DNA from: Serripes groenlandicus
Taxonomy: Eukaryota > Mollusca > Bivalvia > Cardiida > Cardiidae
Direction: 5' to 3'
Length of the DNA stretch: 64,000 nucleotides
Assembly: GCA_031761405.1 (NCBI GenBank)
Contig: JASEVX010000001.1
Coordinates: forward strand, 201,114,356-201,178,355
Shown here: one piece after another, positions 30,678 to 40,964 of the stretch
How positions within the stretch are numbered: the stretch's first letter is position 1
Layout of the letters: every line of letters begins with the position of its first letter
Notes under the pieces: generated by a model
The model's input: only the letters and a program-made list of their open reading frames with translations
What the model was told of the DNA's origin: nothing
Databases searched by the model: none
Translations under genes and position numbers: made by a program

Positions 30678-30935
30678 TTTAACCCCCCCCCCCCCCCCCC
30701 CCCCCCCGCTTTCCCACATACAACAAATTAGCAGCAGACGACGTTGAAAACATCTAGACAATATTATGGACAATTTCAATTAGGAAAAGATTAATTAATT
30801 ATAAGAGTTAAAAACATTGTGGCAAAAGGAGAAAATGTTCCACATGAGCAAGTTCTGCTTTTGCCACAATTTGTTCAAATGATGTCAGCTGCAGAAGTGT
30901 CAAATAAGTCTACATGTGACAATGGCTTTGTAAAA
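30678..30935 (-). mobile_element. TTAA-230 MITE with poly-C terminus
   Basis: TTAA at 30678-30682 region is followed by 25 C residues (30683-30707) and then GCTTTCCCACATACAAC, where other copies have CCCTTTCCC. The remainder (GCAGCAGACGACGTTG, TTGTGGCAAAAGGAG, TCAGCTGCAGAAGTGTC) is an ordinary older copy with a decayed right end. Confidence 0.8.
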
Positions 30936-30969
30936 CTTGCCTGACCAACTTGTGTTAAAAGTTGAATAT

Positions 30970-31327
30970 TTTTCCCAAGATGTTTTCAAATTCATCTAAT
31001 GCAGATTTATTGTATGTGGGAAAGAGTTATACAGAAAAAGTTTTATATAATGAAGCCAATCATATTTTTGCTACTTGTAATAATTGTTCAAAGTATCTGC
31101 AAAACAGTCCTTACAACACCTCAAAGCAAGAAGTAGTTCCAGTTGTTTTGCACTAATTTCTTTTGCACAAGGTCACATTTAAATATTTCACAAATATAAT
31201 TTGGTATTTTTGCAGCATGGGCCTGTTGCAAAAATCTTTTCAAATCCGTTCATAAATAAATCTTTAATCAATAGAGAGTTCCCATATATTTGGCTGCAGA
31301 TTTATTGCATGTGGAAAAGGGTTTCAT
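30970..31327 (+). mobile_element. TTAA-230 MITE right-end fragments
   Basis: One fragment at 30970-31033 (CAAATTCATCTAATGCAG, GTATGTGGGAAAGAGTTA). Another at 31255-31322 (TTGGCTGCAGATTTATTGC, ATGTGGAAAAGGGTT). The sequence between them is unrecognised. Confidence 0.5.
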
Positions 31328-31704
31328 GTGAAACAGTTGTAACAAACCCTGTTTTATAACAGCTTCACATACAGCTAGCACGGCAATATGTGATTCTTCT
31401 TCTTCTTCAAGTTTTTATCTCCTCCTAGTATCAAATATATTTCACACCTAATACTTTTTAAATGATCTATCATTAGAGTCATCTCCCTTGGGGCTACTCT
31501 TTTATTATGGAAAGCAGGAAAGATTAATAGAGTGGAATTTTCACCATGGATTTAAATTGATAATTAAGTGGGAATAATGGTTAAATTTATTCTCAATTCC
31601 TCTGTAAAATTGTTACACTAAGAGGAAATTGTACCCTGGAGCAATCTGTAATTTTATCTGTTGAAAGTATGTGTAAAATTATCTCTTGTCTGCTGGTAGT
31701 GTTT
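31328..31704. other. no recognisable feature
   Basis: A (TTC)n microsatellite near 31395-31410; otherwise nothing. Confidence 0.45.
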
Positions 31705-31862
31705 TACACTTTCCCACATACAACAAATCTGCAGCAGACAACTTTGAAAACGTACCCGTACCGAATTGGAAACCCTTCAAATGAAAGTACAATAATTTAA
31801 AAGCGTTGAAAACATTGTGATAAAAGGAGAAATTGCCCTTTTTTCTTCTATATATTGTTTTT
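31705..31862 (-). mobile_element. TTAA-230 MITE, GTACCCGTACC subfamily, truncated
   Basis: CACTTTCCCACATACAACAA, CTGCAGCAGACAACTTTG, TTGGAAACCCTTCAAATG. The last segment is shared with the copy split by the hAT element (50083-50110). Ends before the right half. Confidence 0.7.
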
Positions 31863-31880
31863 AAGATGGATAAAACTTCT

Positions 31881-32075
31881 TGAATCCAGCTTGGCGAAGT
31901 GGTAAACGTCGGGGATTTGGAACCAGTCATCCTGGGATCCCCAGTCCCTGCACGACATGGTGGAGTGCCTTTGGGCAAGGCACTTTCCCTAAACCTACTG
32001 GTTTATTTACCCAGGGATCGTGAATAAGTGAACTGTCACCGTGATATAACTGATATCATGTTGAAAACGGTGTAA
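31881..32075 (+). mobile_element. tRNA-derived SINE
   Basis: TTGGCGAAGTGGTAAACGTC is a decayed A box and CTGGGATCCCCAGTCC a decayed B box. Body CATGGTGGAGTGCCTTTGGG then CAAGGCACTTTCCC and CACCGTGATATAACTG. Tail GAAAACGGTGTAAAAC. It interrupts or abuts the truncated MITE at 31705. Confidence 0.8.
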
Positions 32076-32439
32076 AACAAATTAATATTTTCTGTGTTCC
32101 ATAAAAAGAGAGTAGAATTATACATTAGGCGACACCTTTCCAATACCAAAATCTGTTGTTGACAGTGGAAACATAACGTTTGAGTACAGTTTAGAATTGT
32201 CCAAGAGTTTTAAGCCATGCTAGAAGCATGCTCCTTGAAACTGGGACTTAAACTAATATCAGTAGTCCCAGCTTGAATTGAGTTCATTTGCGTACATTCT
32301 ATTTAACCCTTATGACATGAGATGACCCTGCAGCAGACAACCTTTCCCACAAGAATTCCATTCTGTATTATTAAAATTTTTATCATTTTATGATGCAAAA
32401 AGATTCATAAAGTAAGTAAGTAAGTAAGTTACCGTATCT
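32076..32439. other. MITE scraps, otherwise unrecognised
   Basis: CCTGCAGCAGACAACC near 32329 is an isolated MITE scrap. A (GTAA)n tract lies at 32411-32432. Confidence 0.45.
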
Positions 32440-32688
32440 TACAAATCTGCAGCACGGATGACTTTGTTGAAAATAAGAAGTCAAAAATATGGAAACACTC
32501 TAATTACTATAATGAAAGAACAATTATTGAATAAATTTAGTTGAAATCATTGTGGCAAAAGAAGAAATTGCTCATTATGACATTTTCAAAAGTTGTCTGC
32601 TGCAGCAGCTTCTGAAAGCATCTGTATGTGGGGAAAGGGTGAACAAACAAATGCTGCTGCAAATTTGTTGCATGTGGGAGAAAGGTAA
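32440..32688 (-). mobile_element. TTAA-230 MITE, AGCAGCTTCTG subtype
   Basis: CAAATCTGCAGCACGGATGA, TTGTGGCAAAAGAAGAAATT, then GTTGTCTGCTGCAGCAGCTT, TGTGGGGAAAGGGTGAAC and a second end GCTGCTGCAAATTTGTTGC with GGGAGAAAGG, as at 21420-21530. Confidence 0.7.
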
Positions 32689-32747
32689 TCCTGACCAATA
32701 GGAATGCAAATACCTATATATACATTAAAATTTTATTCTAAAGGTAA

Positions 32748-32931
32748 CTTAACCCTTTGATGAAAAAAAATATGGAAAATCTGTAAAAACGAAAAAGTAA
32801 TTATTGAATAGAGTTAAAAATATTGTGACAATGGAAAATTCGGTCTTCATGAGCATTTTTTTACCATTTGCAACATTATGTTTACAAAAGTCATCTACTG
32901 CAGGTGTGTCAAGTGGGAAAGGGAGGGTTAA
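32748..32931 (-). mobile_element. TTAA-230 MITE, internally deleted
   Basis: TTAACCCTTTGATG jumps directly to AAAAAATATGGAAAATCTG, so the left inner repeat is missing. Right end AAAGTCATCTACTGCAGG and GTGGGAAAGGGAGGGTTAA. Confidence 0.65.
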
Positions 32932-33104
32932 GGGAAAATAGCTTTGCCAATAAATAACAACTAAATGAAGGAGACAGGGCATTTCCCAAAATTTGTCTGT
33001 AATTTGATTATAAAATAAACCAATGATTCTCTAGAGACACTGGTTCTCTGCTTCTTTTCAGCTCTAACTGACTTTTGAATAATGGGAACCGAGTCCTTGA
33101 AACT
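32932..33104. other. short spacer
   Basis: Nothing recognised. Confidence 0.4.
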
Positions 33105-33322
33105 ATAACCCTTTCCCACTTACAACAAGTCTGAGGCAGCTGAGACATCTTTGAAAATATCTAGGCAAGATTATGGACATTTTCCATAAATTAAAGTATG
33201 ATGAATGAAAAGTTGAAGACACAGTGACAAAAGGAGAAATTGCTCCTTGTGTCACAATGTTTTAATAAATTGTCTATTGCAGATGCCTTGAAATACACCT
33301 GCATTATGGGAAAGGATGAACA
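33105..33322 (-). mobile_element. TTAA-230 MITE, older copy
   Basis: ATAACCCTTTCCCACTTACA, GTCTGAGGCAGCTGAGAC, GTGACAAAAGGAGAAATTGC, GTCTATTGCAGATGCC, ATTATGGGAAAGGAT. Confidence 0.7.
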
Positions 33323-33484
33323 GACCCAACTTCTATAGTTTTCTTTTCATAATGCTGAACTTTTACTCTTAACCACTGATACTACTCACAGCTCGTCTCA
33401 TAGTTACCCGATATTTCAGAAATTATTTCTGATAAAAAAATGAAAAACACATAAAAATTGAAGAAAATTTTATACAGGCACACA

Positions 33485-33645
33485 ATTTTTAAAACAATGA
33501 ACAACTTCTCCTTTTGCCATAAAGTTTTCAACTCAATTCACCAGTTCTACACACTTTCATTTATGGAGTAAACTTTATCTTTGCCAAGATATGTCTTCGA
33601 AGTTGTTTACTGTAGATTCATTTGTATTTTGGGGGAAAGGGACAT
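33485..33645 (+). mobile_element. TTAA-230 MITE, right half
   Basis: AACTTCTCCTTTTGCCATAA, CAACTCAATTCACC, GAAGTTGTTTACTGTAGATT, TTTTGGGGGAAAGGG. Confidence 0.6.
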
Positions 33646-33745
33646 GAGTATTTTTGTGGAATAAACCATGATAAATGACAATTTGTTTATTATTATGTAC
33701 CACAACTTTAAATTAACCATCTGATTATCTTTGATGTACTGTGTG

Positions 33746-33975
33746 GTAACCCTTTCCCTCATACAACAATTCTGCAGCAGACGACTTTGAACATATTTTG
33801 TCAAAAAATAGAAAATCTCTATAATTGAATGGATAACCTATGACTAAAAGTGGAAAACTTTGTTGCAAAAGGAGAAATTGCTCGTTTTGAGCAATTTCTT
33901 CTTTTGTTACTATGTTTTCAAAAAGCCGTCTGCTGCAGAGGCATCAGAAAGCATTTATATGAGGGAAAGGGTTAA
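33746..33975 (-). mobile_element. TTAA-230 MITE, full length
   Basis: 230 bp; left flank is GTAA rather than TTAA, right TTAA at 33972-33975. Inner repeats and central CTCGTTTTGAG hairpin intact. Confidence 0.92.
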
Positions 33976-34569
33976 GGACACACATGAATACATACTAAAG
34001 AAATGTTATTTATCACCTATTAATTGTAATTTAATGGTATGTAAGAGTTAGTGTGATAACTATAGCCTGACTAATTAAAGCTTGATATAAAAGGGGTGGA
34101 AAATCAACATTTGGTAGCAATTTTCTGGTACTGTTAGTCCAACTAATCAGAAACTATTGAATCAATCTCAAGTTCTTTAATATAAAAACCCCACCCACTA
34201 ATTCCATAGAGGGCTCATTTGTTTGGTGAAGCGTTTAATTTGCTTCCTTTAAGATCCTAATTGGTTCCATTCGTTCCAGAAAACAAGTGGTCTGGTCAAG
34301 ATCTTGAGCCACGGTCTTCATTTCTTTGAAATCTGGATATAAAGCGGAAAATCTAATTTACTCAATTCTGTATAGAATCAGCTTATTGTCCTTTTAGAAA
34401 GGTCAGTGCAAGAGTGTCGCTTTGTCAAACAAATGGCAGGCAAAGATAACACATTCAAGCACACTCTCAATTTATTGTCGTAATTGAATATTGTCTTTTC
34501 CTTTATTCAAAGTATGTACTTTTTGCAGTATTGTAATGTTTTAAACTTTTTTCATTAATAATACATGTA
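33976..34569. other. no recognisable feature
   Basis: AT-rich spacer of about 600 bp without repeat or coding signal. Confidence 0.45.
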
Positions 34570-34655
34570 CTTTCATTTCTAAAGAGTTTCATCATTTAAA
34601 CAGAGATGTGTTCAAAGTCGTCTGCCGCAGATTTCGTGAATGTGGGGAAGGCCTA
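34570..34655 (+). mobile_element. TTAA-230 MITE, right end fragment
   Basis: TTCATTTCTAAAGAGTTTC, AAAGTCGTCTGCCGCAGATT, AATGTGGGGAAGG. Confidence 0.55.
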
Positions 34656-34982
34656 TATGATAATAGAGACTGATTTATTGTGACTTCACTTGTATCATTG
34701 AGGCAGGGTGTATTTGAAGACTTTGGGTATGTCCAACAATTTATCCACCTTTTTCCTCAGGAATGTGAAACAAGAAATGTAATATGCTTTTTATTGCAGC
34801 AACATGCAGTGAATAAATAATGGGTCCGCCTAGTTGTGCTGAGATTTATGGGTAAACCTAGATGAATGATCGTTAAACGATATCATAGACTTCAGAGGGC
34901 CTGTATTCAGTTAGGACCGATAAATTCTAACAAAATACCAGAAGTGTATTTACCTTGTAATCTTAAAACATCCGTCTTTTTA
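34656..34982. other. no recognisable feature
   Basis: Spacer. Confidence 0.45.
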
Positions 34983-35213
34983 TTTACCCTTTCGCACATA
35001 CAAACCCCTTCTGGGGCATCTGCAGCAGACGACTTTTGAAAACATTGTGACAAAAGAAGAAGTTGCTTATAATGAGCAACTTCTTCTTTTGTCTCAATGT
35101 TTTCATCTTTTTAAATTCAATATTTGTTATTTCATTTATAGAGTCTGTTTCCATGCGCTTTACTAATTTGTTCAAAGTGGTCTGCTGCAGATTTGTTGTA
35201 TGTGGAAAAGGGT
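34983..35213 (+). mobile_element. TTAA-230 MITE, older full-length copy
   Basis: TTACCCTTTCGCACATACA, CTGCAGCAGACGACTTTTG, GCTTATAATGAGC hairpin, TGGTCTGCTGCAGATTTG, TGTGGAAAAGGG. Good representative of the older subfamily. Confidence 0.82.
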
Positions 35214-35224
35214 GCCCTGTGTCC

Positions 35225-35345
35225 TTTTATTTACCCTTTCCTAGATGCATTCTGACAACTCTGCAGCAGAAAAATCCAAAACATGTTGTGGCAAAAATAG
35301 AAATTTTTCATGAAAGCAATTTTTCAGTTTCCAACAATAATTTCA
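35225..35345 (+). mobile_element. TTAA-230 MITE, left part
   Basis: TTTACCCTTTCCTAGATGCA, CTCTGCAGCAGAAAAATCC, GTTGTGGCAAAAATAGAAAT, TTTCACCTCTATTAAATTAA. Confidence 0.6.
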
Positions 35346-35409
35346 CCTCTATTAAATTAATATTGATTGATTAGTTTTTTATAACTAAATGAGTTATTTT
35401 TACCCTCAT

Positions 35410-35455
35410 AAAATAAAGTTATTATTATTATTATCATTATTATTATTATTAAATT
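35410..35455. repeat. (ATT)n microsatellite
   Basis: ATTATTATTATTATCATTAT followed by more ATT units. It adjoins a minus-strand SINE and may derive from its tail. Confidence 0.85.
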
Positions 35456-35620
35456 TTGACGCTGTTTTCGTCAAATATCGGTCATATCAAGGCTTAGAGT
35501 AACCCATGTGTTTCCTTATGCTTTAATTCTCACACCAGTAAATGACATAAGTCTTTCCAAGTAACTGGCTGCTTTCCCGCGTAGAATGTGAGCCCATTGG
35601 TTGATGGCAAATGAGTCTAA
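35456..35620 (-). mobile_element. SINE fragment
   Basis: TTTTGACGCTGTTTTCGTCA, ATCGGTCATATCAAGGC, CACACCAGTAAATGACATAA match the tail and body of the SINE at 20711-20977. The tRNA head is missing. Confidence 0.6.
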
Positions 35621-35669
35621 ATATTATGTTGCAATGTTGGATTAACAGCCATCTGTATTGTAACATTTT

Positions 35670-35880
35670 TCCGTATTTTAGATAGATACTTTCAGTCTTG
35701 GCTAAAAGATGCAAACTCTCTAAAATAAAAGTATAATTATTAGATAGAGTTAAAAATAGTGTGGCAAACAGTCAGATATTGCTCATCATTGGAAATTTCT
35801 CCTTTTGCCAGAATATTTTCAAAAATCCTCTGCTGCTGAGCAACATATCAAAATGCCTCAGTAAGTGGGAAAATATTAAC
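35670..35880 (-). mobile_element. TTAA-230 MITE, degenerate
   Basis: AAACTCTCTAAAATAAAAG, TAGAGTTAAAAATAGTGTGG, AATTTCTCCTTTTGCCAG, TCCTCTGCTGCTGAG, AAGTGGGAAAATATTAA. Confidence 0.6.
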
Positions 35881-36065
35881 AGAAGAATACAGGCTATATA
35901 ATGGCATTGTTAAAATAAGGGTAATATGAAATAGATACACCATGTTGCATCTAGATGTGCACATAAAGTGAAATATGACGAACCGACACTCACACTTTAA
36001 ATTATCTTTCAAACACTCAATTAAGCACATTGATTGTCATACAAACCGCGCTCCATCACTGGATA

Positions 36066-36345
36066 TTAACCCTTAATGTTTTCCCGCTTGGAGACAATTT
36101 TTGACGCATATCTGCAGCAGATGTCTTTTGAAAACAAAAAAACTTTCTGATGCCTCAGCTGCAGACAAATTGTGAAAACCTTGTAACAAAAGGAGAAATT
36201 GCTCAAAACGAGCAATTTCACCTTTCGTCACAAAGTTTTCATCTTTTTTTTCCAGCAATTATACCATAATTTAGAGATTTTCTATAATTTTGCGTAAAAG
36301 TTTTCAAAGTTGTATGCTGCAGATTTGTTGTATGTGGGAAAGAGA
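36066..36345 (+). mobile_element. TTAA-230 MITE with duplicated left inner segment
   Basis: TTAACCCTTAATGTTTTCCC; a first inner repeat TCTGCAGCAGATGTCTTTTG and then a second CTTTCTGATGCCTCAGCTGC. Then TTGCTCAAAACGAGCAA, GTTGTATGCTGCAGATTTG and GTGGGAAAGAGAT. The doubled left arm makes it longer than usual. Confidence 0.72.
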
Positions 36346-36425
36346 TATTCCATAATATTAACTAGATGTATTAAAAGCTGTCTGCTGCATATATTTTTGT
36401 AATGCTTTACCTGTTCCTTATGACA

Positions 36426-36638
36426 TTAACCCTTTCCCACATACAACAAATCTACAGCAAACGACTTTGAAAACAAGCATGCAAGAACATGGGAAATCTC
36501 TTAGATAAAAGTATGATAACTGCAAAGAGTTCAAAACATTGTTGCAAAAGGAGAAATTTCTTGTTTTGAGCAATTCTCTTTTTGTCACAATATTTTCAAG
36601 AGTTGCTGCAGAGGCGTCTGTATGTGGGAAAGGTTTAA
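36426..36638 (-). mobile_element. TTAA-230 MITE
   Basis: TTAACCCTTTCCCACATACA, CTACAGCAAACGACTTTG, AGAGTTGCTGCAGAGGCGTC, TATGTGGGAAAGGTTTAA. Confidence 0.8.
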
Positions 36639-37195
36639 TAATTCACAGCTCTGAAGCAGATGATTTTAGAAAATATTTTGGCACAAGGAAAAATTACTTA
36701 AAACAAGGGGAATGAGCTGAAAATGTTAGAGGGGTGTGATATTTCAGTATTTTTATGTATTTTTGTATTCCCAAAACATCAAAACTGTGCTTGAAAGTCT
36801 CAGTTAAATTGAAAAATGCTTTTAATGGTGGTGACAAATTGATACGGCAAAAATCATTAGTGAGCCAGACTCATATATTTTAGGAATTATTACGCTGATA
36901 GATAATTTTATTATAGACGCATTTTAACGCCTCTGCAGAAGAAGATCTTTGAAAACATTGCCTAGATGTTGTCTGCGCTACAGTTTTATTGTATGTATAG
37001 CCTTAGGGACAGGCTTATTGGAATATTACTATATAAAATTATACATATCTCAAATCTTCCTGGTATTTCTTTCACTGTTTAGCCCTTTCCTGCATAGAAT
37101 TCCATTTGGAATTTCCAGATGCCTTCTACTGCGTCATTGATAAAATTTCAGCTTCCCATTTTTAGGTCGCTTTTCATTTTATTCGGGTTGGTGAC
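36639..37195 (+). other. MITE scraps, otherwise unrecognised
   Basis: TCTGAAGCAGATGATTTTAG near 36650 and GACGCATTTTAACGCCTCTG with TGTCTGCGCTACAG near 36905-36985 are TTAA-230 fragments. TTAGCCCTTTCCTGCATAG near 37078 is a possible terminus. Remaining sequence shows nothing. Confidence 0.45.
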
Positions 37196-39553
37196 TAAAT
37201 GTAACAAAAGGCCCATGAGGGCCTATGCTCTACTGGGATGGTTCTTTGGTCATTTTCAATCCAGAGCATGTATGTATGGTGAAAATCAGATAGTAAATAG
37301 AGGCTCTATTGTGTTCACAAGCTGTTTTATAGAAATTTTGAAAATTTCAAGGGCAATAATCCAGTCTTGCATGGGCTGATCTGGCTTGTTTGCGAAAGGA
37401 ACCGAGCTCTCATCAATATTTAACTACTATCTAAGTTTGGTGAAGATCAGATAGTAAATGGAGCCTCTATTGTGTTCACATGCTCAATTATAGCAATTTG
37501 GACAATTTCAAGGGCCATAATCCAGTCTTGCATAGGCGGATCTGGCTGGTTTACGAAAGGAACTGAGCTCTCATGGATATCTAACTACTGTATAAGTTTG
37601 GTTGAGATACAATCAAAAGTGAAGACTGTATCGTGTTAACAAGCTCTTTTATAGCAATTTTGACCATTTCAAGGGCCATAATCCAGTCATGCATGGGCGG
37701 ATCTGGCTGGTTTTCGAAAGGAACTGAGCTCTCATGGATACTATCTAAGTTTGGTGAAGATCAGATTGTAAATGGAGCCTCTATTGTGTTCACAAGCTGT
37801 ATTATAGCAATTTTAACAATTTCAAGGGCCATAATCCAGTCTTGCATGGGCTGATCTGGCTGGTTTGCAAAAGGAACCGAGCTTTTATCAATATTTAACT
37901 ACTATCTAAGTTTGGTGAAGATCGGATAGTAAATGGAGGCTTGATTGTGTTCACAAGCTGTATTATAGCAATTTTGACAATTTCAAGGGCCATAATCCAG
38001 TCATGCAAGGGCACATCTGGCTGGTTTTCAAAAGGTACCGAGCTCTCATGGATATCTAACTTATATCTAAGTTTGGTGAAGATTAGATAGTAAATGGAGC
38101 CTCTATAATGTGTTCACAAGCTGTATTATAGCAATTTTGACAATTTCAAGGGCCATAATCCAGTATTGCAAGGGCCGATCTGGGTGGTTTGCAGAAGGAA
38201 CTAAGCTCACATAGATATCTAAATACTGTATAAGTTTGATGGAGATACAATCAAAACTGAAGACTTGATCGCATTCACAAGCTGTACGTATTATAGCAAT
38301 TTTTATAATTTCAAGGGCCATAATCCAGTCATGCAAGGGCACATCTGGCTGGTTTTCGAAAGGAACCGAGCTCTCATCAATATTTAACTACTACACTGTA
38401 GACTCATTACAGCGCTGTACTTGGGAGCCATGGTCTTGCACAGCGGTATTAACAGGGTTAAATTGATAACGCTGTTCCAAAAATCGAGTGGCTGGGAGTA
38501 TACTTTCAGTTTTGCAATATTTGCGGAAGTTTACAATCGATACATGTCTCATGCGCATGCCTATTCAACGGCCCCAATATGTATGACGTTTACTGTATAC
38601 ATTTGAGATAAATAGTTTTAATTAACATATCGCAAATACGATTGGCTGCGGTATAGTTAGTATATATTTTCGGTTTCCCAAGTTGTATTCACTACGAAGA
38701 TCGAAGAAATGGGAAAGAAATGGATGACATCCAGACAAAATATCGCAAATACGATTGGCTGGAATAGTCACATGTATATTTTGGGTTTCCCAAGTTGTAT
38801 TCACTACGGAGATCAAAGAAATGGATGACATCCAGACAAAATTTTGCGAAATTTTCAGCTGTGGCTGTTTGTTACATTATGAAGTTTGAAATTGAGTTTG
38901 TTCATTTGTCACACCATGACAGCCGCGGTCGATTAAAGTTGTATCAGTTTGCAAGGTGACTGAACACAATAAGTGTAATGCACAAACAATAATTACACCA
39001 GATATCAATTTTTTATCTGTCTATTGTTGTAATATTGAAAGCGTTATGCAAACAGCCGCTAGATAACAATATCAATTTTTTACCTGTCTATTGTTGTAAT
39101 GTTGAAAAAAGTGTTATGCAAACATGTGGATTAACGTGATTGCTCAGTAATGGAGATCTATTACTCGGATCGTATTTTGGTGTTTCAAACGTTAGGTTTT
39201 TGAAAATTTATAATTCTATTCCTACATATTTCATGCACTAAAAATTCGGGAGCCAAGCAAGACCAGCGTTTAATACAGCGGTAAAACGGAGGGCGTTATA
39301 GAGGGTTGCCAGTGTATCTAAGTTTAGTGAAGATCAGATCTTGCATTGGCGGATCTGGATGGTTTGCGAAAGGAACCAAGCTCTCATGGATATCTAACTA
39401 CTGTATATGTTTGATTGAGATACAATCAAAACTGAAGACTGTATCGCGTTCACAAGCCATTGTTTACGGACACACAGACATGCCTACGAATGTACACTTG
39501 TTGGGTATTTTTCTTTGATGTGTCGTTGTTGGTTAGTACCCAACAAGTGTACG
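37196..39553 (+). mobile_element. tandem-array element E4 (160-bp units)
   Basis: Left end AAAAGGCCCATGAGGGCCTA resembles the left end of E3. Units of about 160 bp carry TCTGGCTGGTTTGCGAAAGG, CTCTCATGGATATCTAACTA, TTTGGTGAAGATCAGATAGT, TGTGTTCACAAGCTG and TTTCAAGGGCCATAATCCAG. They repeat near 37379, 37541, 37701, 37855, 38005, 38170 and 38345 and resume at 39315. The linker is GTTTACGGACACACAGACAT. The end TACACTTGTTGGGTA pairs with TACCCAACAAGTGTA near 39540. Frames of 60-86 codons recur with the unit and are not genes. Confidence 0.75.
38392..39316. mobile_element. TA-flanked DNA transposon inside the E4 array (921 bp)
   Basis: CACTGTAGACTCATTACAGC at 38394 and the reverse complement of the right end, CACTGGCAACCCTCTATAAC from 39314, are weak terminal repeats. 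TA occurs on both sides; removing the insert and one TA restores the array sequence CTACTATCTAAGTTT. Inside are two copies of a 120-bp block (TATCGCAAATACGATTGGCT, CCCAAGTTGTATTCACTACG at 38626 and 38742) and two of CTGTCTATTGTTGTAAT (39017, 39084). No transposase frame. The TA duplication suggests Tc1/mariner (inference). Confidence 0.65.
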
Positions 39554-39755
39554 GTTTATTCCGTAATTATCACCCTTTTACGGAATAAATAGCATTAATA
39601 TGCTAATTAGGTATCCATTAGAAAATTATAAAAAAAAAATACTTATCACAGTGTCTTATAAGGGTGGTGGATGGTCTTTAGGATATGGACAGTACCCAAC
39701 AAGTGTCCATTCGCGAGTGCGGACGCACAGACACCACGCCACGGCATAAGCAAAC
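39554..39755. repeat. further GTACCCAACAAGTGT sequence
   Basis: TTTACGGAATAAA is inverted relative to TTTATTCCGTAAT upstream, and a third GTACCCAACAAGTGTCC lies at 39692. Two hairpin-type ends may be abutting; boundaries unresolved. Confidence 0.4.
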
Positions 39756-40103
39756 AATTACAACAAATCACCTGACAGTTTTGAAAACATTCAAGTAAAA
39801 ATATTGAACATCTCAATTTTATTTTTTGGTTCAACGCCGTTTTCAACATTATTTCAGTCATATCATGCGACTATCCACTTATTCATGATCCCTGGGTAGC
39901 CAAACTAGTACTAGACTTGGAAATGTGCCGCCTTGCTGCGATTGGGGATCGAACCCAATATGCCTCGGTTGCAAATCCCGGACGCTAGCCACTTGACCAG
40001 GGCAGATTCTTGAATATATGAAATGTTAATTTGGAATGGCGTTTTCAAAAGTCGTCTGCTGCAGAGGCGTCAGAAAGCAGTGCTGTTTGTGGGAAATGGC
40101 TAA
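39756..40103 (-). mobile_element. TTAA-230 MITE split by a SINE
   Basis: Left remnant ACAACAAATCACCTGACAG, TTTTGAAAACATTCAAG, ACATCTCAATTTTA. Right remnant from about 40013: TTTTCAAAAGTCGTCTGCTG, GAGGCGTCAGAAAGC, TTTGTGGGAAATGG. Confidence 0.65.
39831..40012 (-). mobile_element. tRNA-derived SINE
   Basis: Minus-strand copy. Tail GTTCAACGCCGTTTTCAAC at 39831, body ATGATCCCTGGGTAGCC and GGAAATGTGCCGCC, B box on the minus strand (GGTTCGATCCCCAATC), head ending near 40010. Same family as 24950-25172. Confidence 0.8.
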
Positions 40104-40585
40104 AATACCATATGAGCTAAATGCCAAAGTGTAAATGGAAATGTTGAATTTAAAACTGAATATTTTAAAAAAATGGCATTTTATGGCATTTGGTAACACA
40201 TTGATGGGAGGTTTTAATCATAGCCAGTGATAATGCTGTAACAATTTGAGATGGGAGCTAGACAAAAAGGCATAAATAATTCACAAACCTACTTTATCAA
40301 CATATGATTTTTTGGATCATTTATGAATACAGACGCCATTCCACTGATGCCTATAATGCCTTGGGAATATTAATGTTTGCAACAAACTGCAGTTTCATTA
40401 TTATTTTTTTTAAAAATCAAGTTTCTGGGGAATTGTTAAAAAAGGGATGATAAATAAAGCATGATTATAAGACTCTATTTTATTATTGCTACAGGGAAAC
40501 CAATCTCAGGATTTGTGACCAGTCTAGACCCAGATCAGCCTGAAAATCTGCCTACAATAATCTGGATACCACTGTGCGCCAATTA
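40104..40585. other. no recognisable feature
   Basis: Spacer; a short TTTTTTAAAAA tract near 40405 only. Confidence 0.45.
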
Positions 40586-40781
40586 TTAACCATTTCCCTA
40601 TTGCAGATGCATTCCGACGCATTTGCAGCAGAGGACATTTAAAAACATAGTGGCATTAGGAGAAATTGCTCAATGCCACAATGTAACAATCAAGCTATCT
40701 TTTATGGAGATCTTTCAGGTTTTTGCCAATATGTTTTCGAAGCCGTCTGCTGCAGTGTTGTCGTATGTGGGAAAGGGTTAA
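40586..40781 (+). mobile_element. TTAA-230 MITE, internally deleted
   Basis: TTAACCATTTCCCTATTGCA, CATTTGCAGCAGAGGAC, AGCCGTCTGCTGCAGTGTTG, ATGTGGGAAAGGGTTAA. Part of the centre is missing. Confidence 0.8.
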
Positions 40782-40964
40782 CAGAAGGTTTCGAGAAACT
40801 TCTGGCAAACTTTGTGCATTTGTATTGGATGGCATGAATGCACAGACAGATCTTCATCTTTACATGATTGTAACACTTACCAGTTGGTTGGTTTATGTAG
40901 AGTGACTCATTCGACTTTTTGTATGTCGAGATAGATTTTATAGAATAATCACCTCGTGGTTCAC

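Noticed and set aside
35063..35374. 103-codon plus-strand frame
   Set aside because: It crosses two adjacent MITE copies; no domain, and the phase is kept only by chance.
37119..37854. Short frames sharing ILTISRAIIQSCMG
   Set aside because: Translation of the E4 160-bp repeat unit.
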